In this document: positions 1-9,970 of the stretch, piece by piece
How the letters are laid out: every line of letters begins with the position of its first letter
Numbering within the stretch: position 1 is the first letter of the stretch
Source: Elysia marginata
Taxonomy: Eukaryota; Mollusca; Gastropoda; Plakobranchidae
Direction: 5' to 3'
Length of the DNA stretch: 20,328 nucleotides
Assembly: GCA_019649035.1 (NCBI GenBank)
Contig: BMAT01008342.1
Location: 68,694-89,021 of the forward strand
Notes under the pieces: model-generated
Told to the model about the DNA's origin: nothing
The model's input: the letters and a program-made list of their open reading frames with translations, nothing else
Database searches by the model: none
Position numbers and translations under genes: made by a program

Positions 1-1149
1 ATTTCGAGAAAAAGTAGCACCCCTTCATTTGACGATCTGCTTTGACTCAGAGCAATAAAAATTGATGGGTTTTGAGCGGAACCGCTAAGTTGATGTCAGA
101 ATTCATTTAGACACAGCGAACCGAATGTTAGTGCGCCACTTGATCCATGAGGCTATATGGACGCTGCCTCACCCTGGTCGTATGAAATATGAAGAATAGA
201 GCGAGCACTCATTTACAGAATTTTGATAGCATGAATTATGTGTAATAAGGACAGCTTCTTTAAGAGAAAAAAATTTGTTTTTTTTTTGCTCTTTTCAGTC
301 TATCTAATCATTATGATTGTCAATTTCTAAGGTACTTCCTGTCTTTAAAAGCATCAACTGTAAAGAAGATAACTTGAGATTTCAGAAAAGCATTATAAAT
401 TTCTTGGCTTTCACAGGTGCATTTATGTACTTCATTTTCTAAGAACATAATTCTACCTTGCACCGTTACTCCTTCGCTCTATATGTATTAGTTTATATCT
501 TTATAGTTAACATTCTGCAACTACCGGATGCTAAGTGGGCTGACAAACAAAAATATACACTGAATTATGTTGAATAAGAGTAGTAATAATAGTTCATCGT
601 TGAGGGTTGCAAATAAACATCTTGAAGTATTATGCGAATTCCTTCTGAAACATGAAACAGCTACAAAAAAGTCTTGTTTGTAAACCGTCTAGTCTTTTTA
701 ACTTTTCAAGTATGGTACAATGAAAGATAGCTAACAAATTAATGTGCATAAAAATCAATACCATAATAATTGCAAATATTTGTATTGCTGATAGACTGAC
801 GACTTTACACAAGGATCAGTATCAAATCTATATTCCGTGCCCAATGCTCTTGGTTTTTTTTTTCGTTTTTTTTTTTACAAACATTTAATTTTTGTATGGA
901 CTGAATATGCATTAAAAGGGTAAAGGTAAGGCTATATCGAGTATAAAATCATCATCAGGTTCGGAAATCGGGGAATCATGTTTACATGAAGAGTTTCGCA
1001 ACGTTGTTATTTGAAAGAAAGACAACACATTTTAGGTTAAGCTATCTTTCTCGATTTGTTGTATGTCGCACACGATAGGCCTACTATAATATGTATAATC
1101 GGCGTCGTTGGTTTATATAGATTTCAAGCCACTGTTACTCGTCAAACAG
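1..1149. other. AT-rich non-coding stretch, no gene seen
   Basis: Nothing coding is recognisable. Near 61-120 there is a less AT-rich segment with the short palindrome AGCGG-AA-CCGCT (75-86). T-runs occur at about 853-876. Confidence 0.6.
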
Positions 1150-1410
1150 ACCGGGAATGCCGTCCATTCTCGAATTGTCCAGCCTGTATACAGTAATGAA
1201 CTGCCGTGCTGGGTGGTGGGGACAATCCATCAGGTTGCCCCCTCATCCCCCCATCTCTTTGCACCCCCTAACAAGCAATGATGGCTCACCCCACTATCAA
1301 ATGGCGCCCTTTAAATTGGATGATGGGTCGGCCGAGCAGGGGTCACGGCGATTCTCATTGCAATCACAGGATCAACGCCTTGTTGGAGACCAGAAGAGAG
1401 TGTGAGACGT
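1150..1410. promoter_or_regulatory. Candidate regulatory island near the left end
   Basis: GC-richer than its surroundings and free of simple repeats, with the C/EBP-like palindrome ATTGCAAT (1357-1364) and ACAAT-type cores. The plus-strand frame here looks non-coding. Confidence 0.2.
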
Positions 1411-1530
1411 TGAGTGCGATGATAGTTTAGCCAGTTATATACTGGCAAGAGTTCTAATACTGGAGCCTTTCCTCCGCCTTGCACGTCAGACTATCCAGCG
1501 TTTTTTTCTCTCCTACATTTTACATTTTAT

Positions 1531-1577
<47 letters not shown>

Positions 1578-1595
1578 GTCTGCCTCTCTCTACCT
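1531..1595. repeat. (CT)n microsatellite
   Basis: A near-perfect TC run spans about 1535-1573, followed by CTGT and CTCT variants. Confidence 0.95.
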
Positions 1596-2124
1596 CTTTG
1601 TATATGAGCATACGTGTCAAATAATCGAATTCAAAACCAATTCTCTTACAATTTATTTTAAATGGATTGAAAAGCAAACGGTTTCATTAAAGTATTCAAG
1701 AGCTGTGCTATTTTGCCTAAGATATCAAGATTTTGGTACAACATGAACTTAATTTATTCGCTCAGTTCACTCGTACTCCTTAAGTTCCGACCATCTTCTT
1801 TGTCTCTCTTGATATCCTTATTTTTGGATATCAACATTTCTTGCATTAATTATGATTGGCATTTAAGCTAGACAATTAGTTTTTAGTCCCTCGCACTATA
1901 GTTAAGAAAGGTAACTGGCAACGCATAATCCCATTATGTCTTCATATACAATGTAATCTTGTCTTTACTTTAAATCCGGAAATGGTTTTATCTCGCCTTT
2001 GTATTATGTGTTGTTTCGGAAGAAGACAATAAAATAAAGACGAAACATATTAATGTATAAACTTAGGTTGTATTGTTTTTTTCTTGTCTCACGGAGTGAT
2101 AGGTTGTGAATCTGCTTTGTTATT

Positions 2125-2230
2125 ATCTCTCTCTTTGTCTCTTTCTCTCTGTCTCTCTCTTTCCATCTCTCTCTTTCTCTCTCTCTCTTTCTTTTTCCCT
2201 CTATCTTTCCCTCTCTATCCCACTCCCTCC
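2125..2230. repeat. Imperfect CT-rich polypyrimidine tract
   Basis: About 100 bases almost entirely C and T with TCTCTC, TTTC and CCCT units; any reading frame through it is low complexity. Confidence 0.9.
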
Positions 2231-2883
2231 TACCTTCAGATATCGATCGCAGTAAAATGTTCTGGTACCCGTTTATTTCTGCTTCACCGACCTGAGTGAC
2301 TCGGCGTGAAAAACTGGTCCAATCCCTATCAAATCAGATACATACAGTCAACCAATAATAATTACACTGTCTTACATGCATAGTGCGGTTCGATCTTTCG
2401 AAATGTATTCTACTCGAATGCAGCTAAAATATTTGATAAAAATACTGATTTTTTTACTGTACACTGCTAGGCTTCTCAAATTTCTTAGACATAGTTAATC
2501 TCACATACTTGTAACCAAATAAGATTAAAACATTCTGGTCCTAAAGTGAATCGAAACGAGCTGAGTAAACCAAATCCGCTTTAAAGCAGCAAAATCAATC
2601 CGTCAAAATCAAGTAAAACTTGTCCTTCGGCTCTTTTTGTAAAAGATAAATCTTATATTTCCTGTGAAAGCAGAAAAATAGTCTCCAAAAGCCCTGTTCC
2701 TTTGGTTGCCATGAGCTCTTTATTTATTTCTTTGTTCTCATTAGGCCTCTTGTTTTGTTCTATTAATATCATAAAATAGCTAACCCTACGTATTTTAAAA
2801 CTATTGTTTTAATTTATATTGAGTATGGATGCATAAAAAGACAAAGTACCGCACAAAAACTTGCTTAACCACTATATTGAATG

Positions 2884-2884
<1 letters not shown>

Positions 2885-2920
<36 letters not shown>
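2885..2920. repeat. (AG)n microsatellite
   Basis: Perfect AG repeats from 2889 to 2916 with purine-only flanks. Confidence 0.95.
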
Positions 2921-3129
2921 GTTTCACGTAAAGCATTTTTCTGAAGAGACAGTCTGACACAACAGAGTTCATAGTCACACATACAGAGATGTTTCTGTAT
3001 TCTGTTGTGGAGAGAAGACTTCGTCCAGCTGTAGCAGCTCTTCAATCTGCTCACTGCCATTTTCACTATCCTCACAGCACGTGTGGTGTGAACAGAACAA
3101 AGATCGAAGCTCGGGACAAGATCTTAATC

Positions 3130-3235
3130 GCGTACAAGAGAAAATAAAGATGGAGAGGGAAGAAGAGGTGGTTGAAAGATAGAGAAAAGAGAGTGAAACA
3201 GACAAAGAGAGATACATGATGAGAGAGAAAATTTC
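3130..3235. repeat. Purine-rich tract
   Basis: An imperfect GA/AAG-rich stretch on the plus strand with few pyrimidines; no gene signal. Confidence 0.7.
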
Positions 3236-3464
3236 AGGCATAGCATGTACGAGCCTGTATAGTAAAATTGTGAATACAGAGCGCGATTGATCTTTTGAAC
3301 GGAAAAGTCAAAGACCCTAAAATAGGGAGATAAAAGCTATAGTTCTTATGGTCCAAAAAGAAGTATAAAAGAAAGACTATAGAAAGGGACTGCTTTTAAA
3401 GAGCAAGAGGGTGAAGACAGAAGTTGAGAAAAAGGGGAAATAGCACAGGTTATGAGCTTAATAT

Positions 3465-3738
3465 GGTGTCGTGGTCTAGTGGTAGACGTTCGGCTTTCGG
3501 AGCGAGAGGTCCGGGGTTCGAGTCTTTCTTTCGGCTATTTAATCACATTTCTTCGCCTCACTCGTGCGGTATAGATGTACCCAAAAATAGGCAGTGAAAG
3601 ATAATGTGAATATGCTAGAGTGATGCGAATTATGAGCTGCTCCTCTGTGGGTTCAAAAGATAATTTAGTTGGTAAGGGCCTTCGGGGAACCCATGTAAAG
3701 TGCTCTGAGCATATTAGTGGGTTAAACACTATCGAAAG
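3465..3738 (+). mobile_element. tRNA-derived SINE with LINE-like 3' tail
   Basis: The head GGTGTCGTGGTCTAGTGGTA contains a pol III A box (3472-3484), and GGTTCGAGTC at 3515-3524 is a B box, at tRNA-like spacing. The head cannot form a proper acceptor stem, so it is a tRNA-derived promoter rather than a tRNA gene. An unrelated body follows, then a 3' end with TGTAAAGTGCTCTGAGC followed by AAACACTATCGAAAG. This resembles the AAAGCGCT...AAGCGCTATA tail shared by many SINEs and L2/CR1-like LINEs (from memory). I saw no convincing target-site duplication, and the divergence suggests an old copy. Its head and body differ from the SINE at 19.5 kb, so it is a separate family. Confidence 0.75.
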
Positions 3739-3861
3739 AATACTCTTTTCTTTTTTTACTCAATAGAGACACAAGCATAAATATCAAAAGAAAAATAGCC
3801 AGAACAAGATAGACCGTTCCGAGAAAATTAAGAAAAGAATGAGAGTGAGAGAAAATTTGAG

Positions 3862-3899
3862 ATAATAGAAAGAGAGAGAGGGGGGGGGAGAGAGAAAGT
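3862..3899. repeat. (AG)n interrupted by a G9 run
   Basis: AG repeats run into nine consecutive G (3880-3888) and then resume as AGAGAG, the same poly-G plus AG pattern as at 18767-18846. Confidence 0.9.
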
Positions 3900-4559
3900 G
3901 TGTACAGACAAAAAAGCTATGTCAATATAAATTAAAGAATATTTCATCCAGCTCTTCTGTTGATATATACCCATCAGCTTCCCAAGAAGTATTTAAAACT
4001 GTGCTTTTGTCAGGGACGTGCGTTGGACACTAAATTTGTAACGGCTTAAAAGTACAATCAAATTCAGCATTCGTATGCTCCTGCAATATTACGGGGGGTT
4101 TTGTACTCTTGTACTTAATGTAGAACAAAAATTAACTGTATTATTTGCTTTTCCTGTTTTATGTCTCGAAAATATTGCTGTCTTTTTAATATTTGAAGAC
4201 TCTAGTGTGAGACTAGGCTTAGTCACATATTTTTAGTATTTAATTTTAAACATGAATGGGCATATAGTATTCTGTAACCGTTATGCAATTTCAAGTAATT
4301 ATGCTCAGACTTCTATAGGCCATCCATTTCTGCTGTTGTTTTATCGCAAATATCTTTGTCATAAATAAACCAAAGCGATGGTAAACTGATTAGATGGTGA
4401 TTGTAATCCTCAGATTTGAGTATGACCACTCTTGCCTTTATGCCTTCATTTAACTGTATATATATATTTTTTTTTCATTGCACTCTACATTTTCGCTAAA
4501 CACCATCATTAGATATTCATCATCCTGTCTCGAACCCTCTTTGTTCAAATCTTAAGTGC

Positions 4560-4690
4560 CTCGTGTTTTCCCAGGGGCCAAGCCCTTTAACCCCAGAGTG
4601 TCCACGTGCTTGACCAATGGTTTGCCAGTGACCAGCTTATTAGAGGTTTCTTTGATTTTTCTCACAGGTCACATGTCTCTTCCTTGGACA
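4560..4690. promoter_or_regulatory. Candidate regulatory island with E-boxes and CCAAT
   Basis: CACGTG (4603-4608), CCAAT (4614-4618), CTTTGAT (4650-4656), AGGTCA (4666-4671) and overlapping CACATG/ACATGT fall within about 75 bases of relatively GC-rich sequence. Confidence 0.2.
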
Positions 4691-5114
4691 TAGCTCGGCT
4701 AAGAAATTAGACTTGATGGTTGGTATTATACGTTCGCATTCGTAGACTGTAATAAAAATCACCGTACTAAAAAAAGAAAAAAGAGGTAGAATTTTTATAG
4801 CTTAGCAGCTGAAAGCTTTAGAAAACTAGAGAAATTTTGGTGCAAAGTGAGATGTATCTTTTTAAAAATACTTGGAATGATGATTACAGGATGAAACATA
4901 CTGTATCAAATTGGTTCAAGGAATTTTCTATTTCTGTGTGTTTGGTAAGTTGCAATGTATCTGGGTGGAGAAAAGTATTCCTTTGCATAGCTCAATCTTT
5001 GCCAAGTTGACACGATATACCTTTGATTTCTTAGAAGCCGCAAATTTTGGATTTGCCGCAGAGCTGTTTATACATTTTTCAGAGATTTTAAAAATCAAAT
5101 TTTGAGGTCTGATG

Positions 5115-5300
5115 CAAGAGAGGAAAATAAAGAAAGATCTGAAAGATGATGCAGGCAAATGGCTCTATCAAGACCTTGAAAGAGACAGTTTATAGGAAAA
5201 AATAGAGAGAAGAGTGGGAAAAAAGAGTTCAAACAGACAGAAAAGTAAGGAAAGGCATAGAGACTGCAAAATAAAGAAATAGAGATGATAGAGAGACAAA
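5115..5300. repeat. Imperfect purine-rich tract
   Basis: A plus-strand GA-rich stretch with scattered pyrimidines; its minus-strand reading frames are Ser/Leu/Phe-rich artefacts. Confidence 0.6.
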
Positions 5301-6334
5301 TTGGCAAAGTAAACTATTAACTTGTCTTGAAATACAGTATGGACTAAAATATGGTTGAAAGGAAAAATGTAATGCTCTGAAGTCGAGACAGTATTTTTAA
5401 AGTAACAAAACGACTAGAGCGGGTTGGACAATCAAAAACTTATGAAAGAACAGTGCGGTAGACTTTAAAATTGAAGATACCAAAACACTGAAAAGGTGAA
5501 GACACAATTCCATGATGTAATCAATTGGGATTGAACTGAACAACGGTAATAATTAGGAGTTGGTGGACACCAGGAAAATGAATAATGGCTTACTAGATAC
5601 CTGTTAATATTATAACAATTTAGTTTCAAAGTTTTTTTTTAATATTCTATCCAAAACTACTGGTGTGTTGGGTTTTCTTTAAAAGAAAAAAGGACATAAT
5701 AGGAGAACATGTAATCACTATCTTCTGATTATTCTCTCTGGCATAAAAAGGGACAGAGTAACAGCATGTGATGGCCGAAGAGCAAGTTCTTGAGAAAGCC
5801 TGTTCCCGCCCTATGTTCTTCGGTAGGAGTTTTCGAAATATATGCTCTTAGAATTTCAAAAAACATTATTAATACGAACCCACTTCAATCTACGGATTTA
5901 ATGTTAGTTTCTTGTTCAGATACACCGGAAGTTTCTTAAAAAATGATTGCCTATGTTAAAAAGATAATGAAATAATTGTGTTTACATGGTTTTGCTTAGC
6001 CAGCTGTTTATCTACACTTTTTACTAGAGTTCACCTCATCTCATATGTGCATGTTTGTATTAACAAGATTACATTTTGTATAGCTGGCACAAAAGATGGA
6101 ACAGTTTTACACAAAGACACTCTCTTTTATGCGAAATTCAACTTAATATTTAGAGCTAATAAAACATAACCTGGGTACTAATAAGGAGAAATGAAAGTCA
6201 TGTTAAACCACTCTAGCGCCATTTTTGTAAAATCTTGCAAATTGTAATTAGTCCATTGTTTCTTTTAAAATATTAGCCCCAATTAAAAGAGGAAAACAAA
6301 TAGCTTTACTTTACTTGCTCATTAACCATCATCA

Positions 6335-6465
6335 CAGGAACCGGCGCGTTATCAAATGAAGTACTGTATGAAGGACCATAACAGAGAGTAAAATCTTTGA
6401 TTTTGATGATGCGCAGCGGGAAACTTTTCACTGCATGGCGCTAATAATCTCATCATTAAAGAATA
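6335..6465. promoter_or_regulatory. Candidate regulatory island with ETS and GATA cores
   Basis: CAGGAA (6335-6340), TTATCA (6349-6354, the reverse of TGATAA) and a TCF-like CTTTGAT (6395-6401) cluster in sequence less AT-rich than its flanks. Confidence 0.25.
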
Positions 6466-6639
6466 CTGAGTTGTTTTGATCTTAACATCCATGCTGTGTT
6501 TGCTTTATTTTGATTAAAGATGAATTCAACTAAAGGCGAAACTAATAACAATTTGTAAATTTTATGACAACTAGCTGGTACCCTTTGAGTTAAGTTTTGA
6601 TGGCTTTACCAAAAAAATGATAAAAAGATATCAATAAAT

Positions 6640-6722
6640 TTTCTCTCTCCATTTCCTTTTCTTTTTCTTCCTTATCTTTCTCTGTAACTGTCTCTGTTTC
6701 TGTTTGTTTCTTTTCTTCCCTG
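6640..6722. repeat. Imperfect polypyrimidine tract
   Basis: TTCTCT, CTTTTTC and TCTGTT units; no other signal. Confidence 0.75.
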
Positions 6723-7014
6723 TTTTAATTCACACTTTGTATTTCCCTTAATCTCTTGACTGCCCTCTCTTTGCAACCTTCTTATTTTGCTTGGGTCATA
6801 ACCATCACCGTCTCTTTATCTCTACATCTCGCTTCAATTTTACTCATCATCGCAGCATCTGCTTCTCTTCCAAGCGTCAACAAAATTGATAATAAATACG
6901 TACTGCATCACGTTCGGATGACCAGACTTTCGCAAATCTCCACCCTTTGCGGTACCAACTTTCTCTGTCTCTTGTATCCCCGACTGATCATTGACGCCTT
7001 GCTTTAATCTGCTC

Positions 7015-7250
7015 CGTTAAGTGTCCACAATGTGTAACAAGAAGCGGCAATAACTGGAGCCAAGCACCAAACAGCTGCTTGGCCAATATTAGCCTTAATG
7101 ACCATGGCCTGCGAGCCAGGGGTCTCTTGCTCGGGTTTAATTAAACCTGCTCTTAGGTCTGCTTGAAATGCCCGTTGAGTCTTCCACACGCAAATGTGGT
7201 TAATATTTCAATGAGTTGAAGTCGGCGGGGTGCGGTAATATTTGTCTCGT
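7015..7250. promoter_or_regulatory. Candidate regulatory island with paired homeodomain-type palindrome
   Basis: A balanced-composition block with the perfect 14-base palindrome GGTTTAATTAAACC (7134-7147), a CAGCTG E-box and a CCAAT. It is stop-free for about 60 codons on the minus strand, but that peptide is not recognised. Confidence 0.3.
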
Positions 7251-7335
7251 TGTCTCATCATCACTCTCACATCGGAACTGGTTGATTGTTGAAATAGAGG
7301 AGATGGTCGCCTGGAACAGATCTCAGATACACGTA

Positions 7336-7470
7336 GACTGAGAGAGAGAAATTAGAAGAGATACAGTGTGTGGGTCAGAGAGGAAACATAATGAAAAAGA
7401 CCGAGCGAAAATTCAAAGGGAGAGAAAAAGTGCGCCCGAAAAGAAGTGAGAGATCGAGGAAGAGAAAACA
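7336..7470. repeat. Imperfect purine-rich tract
   Basis: GAGAGA and GAAAAAG units separate two candidate regulatory islands. Confidence 0.65.
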
Positions 7471-7499
7471 AAATGTTCACTCCTCTGACTAATTTTGTT

Positions 7500-7760
7500 T
7501 GAGCGGGCTCTGCCATTGATACTTCTTGCTAGTAATGAGAGGGTAGGCGTCCTAATGACTGGAGAATCGGAAGGCCGGCGTCCAACTGATTACGCTCATC
7601 AGGCGGAATGATATCAAAGCAAGCCTTCTGAGAACAGGGCGAAAAAGTTTTAATAAAATTGTGTAAAGATGGAGCTGTAAAAATTGCCATAACGTGGCAA
7701 TAATAACGGATTTGATTAGGCCTGGCGCTGACTTAGTTGTATGGTTGCGTCCTTTTTTAT
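7500..7760. promoter_or_regulatory. Candidate regulatory island with ETS-type core
   Basis: Mixed-composition, repeat-free sequence with CGGAAG (7568-7573) and the TGCCA-N5-TGGCA palindrome (7683-7701), set between a purine tract and AT-rich DNA. Confidence 0.25.
7683..7701. repeat. Perfect interrupted palindrome ATTGCCA-N5-TGGCAAT
   Basis: Seven-base perfect arms flank TAACG. It resembles inverted half-sites for a dimeric DNA-binding protein (NFI-like half-sites, but in the less usual orientation). Confidence 0.5.
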
Positions 7761-7819
7761 CAAAGCTCTGTGTGGCCAACAGTCCAAGATCGGGTTCCTC
7801 TTTGTTTTTATTTCATAAA

Positions 7820-7838
7820 TTTATGCCAATGGCATAAA
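7820..7838. repeat. Perfect palindrome TTTATGCCA-A-TGGCATAAA
   Basis: Nine-base perfect arms flank a single base. It shares the TGCCA/TGGCA core with the palindrome at 7683-7701, about 120 bases away. Confidence 0.55.
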
Positions 7839-9398
7839 AACGCATTCCTTCTATTGATTTAACTTTTTATAAACGATCACTGTCTCGTCATTTTTTTATA
7901 TCTGATTGCTTGTGCATTTTTACAGATAATGTTTGGAGGTGAAAGATGTCAGGTATTTTTAGAAATCCTTGTCGAGACGTTACGGTAAGTGGGAATAATT
8001 TTTTGCCTGTCAAGTATGATGTTACTAGAGGAGACTAAATAAAGTTCTTCAAAAAAAGTCAGACCGGGATCTAGCTGGGTTTCCGTTAAAATTTATGTAC
8101 ATGTAGAATAAACTACAGGGATATAGCGAACTCAATGACCTTTGACTCTTATGAGCGGCATAATATTACGGTGAAAAGTCATTGTGGATACTTATTAAAG
8201 CTTTAGCGGTTTGAAGAGTAAAGAGAGAAAAGAAGATAAATGGGCGAGGAGGCGAGAGAGAGAGAAAGAGAGAGAAGACTGGGAAAATAATTATAGAGAG
8301 GGGTTTGGCACGCGCCATGACTCCTTTCATCCATCGACTGTCCCCGTAGCCCAAACTCGGAGGCCGCGCTCTTCAAAAAATTAGCTCTTCATGTCCCTGG
8401 GTTAGGTTAGAAACATTATCATTATCATTGTGACACTGTTGTCGCCTTTGGGGACTTTTTTCACTTCTCCTTTTCGTTTGGTCACTGAATTTGGATTAGT
8501 TTCACTTTGTTGTAACTGCCTTGTTTTTTTTAAAACAGTAGTAGCATATGATGTTATAATGAGCACGATGCTGTTAATTTGCTATATGGGTGACTTATTG
8601 ATATTCTATTTTTTATTAAACCAGTCTGTCTTTTCCTCTTAATTTTATGGTCGCACTCTTGAGAGAATATTACTATAATTATATGACGATGTCTCTTAGA
8701 TCCAAAACATAGTGTTTAAACTGCTTTGTGAGTCATGCAGTAAAGTAAAATTTCAAATACATGGACTATTGGCTTAGTTTTTTTTTACTAAATTTACTTT
8801 GTACACGCTGATTGTTACGATACGAAGTCATGTTTAAATAAATGGATAAACTTGGTCAACATAAAAAGTGTGGTTTCCCCCAGTCCAAATAATAGTGTAC
8901 CATGACTCAGTATTGATTGAGAGGCATAACCTTTTTGTGTGGTTAAATTTGTTTTTATAGAAGGTTTGATTAACACTATTAACCCACAGGAGGCCAACAG
9001 CGGGAAAATCGAAGTTATTTTTAAGACCAAAAATTTGTTTATGCGCTGATGTTTTTAGTACATTTTTTAATTCCTAAGTGTGGTGTTCTATTGAAAAATA
9101 GTTAAATCCTATCGTGAAATATTTTCATCTTTGAAGAAACTAAAAAGAAATAAAGAGAACAACATATGAAGTTTTTAACAATTCTTCAAAATAGTTGGCT
9201 TTTTTAAAAGAGCATTGGTTCTGTTCATGTAATTTATATAGCGTAGTTGTTTTTTTTTTTCATTGCAGTTGTTCCGGCCTCATTGTTGGTAGTCTTACTG
9301 ATGGTTTTATTGGATATACACAGTGTCCGTCAGTTGTTTTGGGTAAGCGTATACACTAAAGTTCCTTGCCGATGTCTCTTATGTTTAACTGTTTCCCC
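7839..9398. other. AT-rich non-coding stretch before the minisatellite
   Basis: An AG-rich tract at 8211-8305 and a slightly GC-richer segment at about 8305-8410 are the only features. A pyrimidine run ending in CAG near 9265 looks like a splice acceptor but leads into the minisatellite. Confidence 0.6.
8211..8305. repeat. Imperfect (AG)n-rich tract
   Basis: GAGAGAGAGAAAGAGAGAGAAG core with purine-rich flanks. Confidence 0.8.
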
Positions 9399-9700
9399 TG
9401 TCCGTGTACCCTCCTACCCTTGTCAGTGTCCCCTCCTAACCCTGTCAGTGTCCTCTCTTACCCCTGTCAGTGTCCCCTCCTACCCCTGTCAGTGTCCTCT
9501 CTTACCCCTGTCAGTAGTCCCTCTTACCCCTGTCGGTGTCCCCTCCCACGCCTGTAAGTGTCCTCTCCTACCCCCTGTTGGTGCCCCCTCCCACGCCTGT
9601 CAGTGTCCTCTCCTACCCCTGTCGGTGTCCCCTTCCCCGCCAGTTAGTGTCCTCTCCTACCCCCTGTTGGTGCCCCCTTCTACCCCGTCAGTGTCCCATC
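9399..9700. repeat. 22-bp minisatellite, about 13-14 copies
   Basis: The unit approximates TGTCAGTGTCCCCTCCTACC plus two more bases. Units alternate between a CCCCTCCTAC type and a CTCTCTTAC type in the first half, suggesting amplification as a 44-bp dimer. Later copies diverge (GTTGGTGCC, CACGCC) and a few are 21 or 23 bp. The unit contains no stop codon in any plus frame, which produces long spurious reading frames here. The minus strand is rich in GGGG runs. Confidence 0.9.
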
Positions 9701-9779
9701 CACTTGTAACACTTGACAGTGCAGGGTCAGGAATACTTTTCTGCTGTATGTCAAACACTGCCGCCAAATTTGGACCCTG

Positions 9780-9970
9780 ACCTGGATTTGACAACAGGCC
9801 ACCCTCACCTGAGTGAGAGCAATTCTCAAGGCCAGGACATCATTCTCGCCTCTTGTTACTGCTTTCGGTACTTCAACGACGTTACACGTCTCATAAGCCG
9901 CTACCATGCCGTTTTGACGGCGTAAGTCGGTCTTTCAGCCTCCACATCACCTTTTGCCAGGTGAAACAAT
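9780..9970. promoter_or_regulatory. Candidate regulatory island with three CACCT-type boxes
   Basis: The palindrome CTCACCTGAGTGAG (9804-9817) contains CACCTG. CACCT and AGGTG form an inverted pair at 9948-9963. These resemble ZEB/Snail target cores. The island follows the minisatellite directly. Confidence 0.25.

Larger units (their letters stand above)
1596..3464. other. AT-rich non-coding stretch with simple repeats
   Basis: Apart from the CT and AG tracts listed separately I see no gene, RNA or mobile-element signal. Confidence 0.6.
3739..6334. other. AT-rich non-coding stretch downstream of the SINE
   Basis: It contains a poly-G/AG tract, one motif-rich island (4560-4690) and a purine-rich tract (5115-5300). 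The short open frames are explained by chance. Confidence 0.6.

Noticed and set aside
2084..2299. Ser/Leu-repeat open frame
   Set aside because: Translation of a CT microsatellite; no coding evidence.
3465..3537. Functional tRNA gene
   Set aside because: A and B boxes are present, but the acceptor arms do not pair and the sequence continues into a SINE body.
4528..4541. Minus-strand B-box-like GGTTCGAGAC as part of another tRNA or SINE
   Set aside because: No A box at the required distance and no tRNA-like fold. The same applies to a GGTTCGATC near 2388 on the plus strand.
7004..7189. 61-codon minus-strand frame with plausible composition
   Set aside because: No known family, no splice context; the block is better explained as a non-coding candidate regulatory element.
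9247..9780. 177-codon plus-strand open frame, Cys/Pro/Ser/Leu-rich, preceded by a splice-acceptor-like sequence
   Set aside because: Almost all of it is the 22-bp minisatellite, whose unit is stop-free in every frame; no domain and no credible upstream exon.
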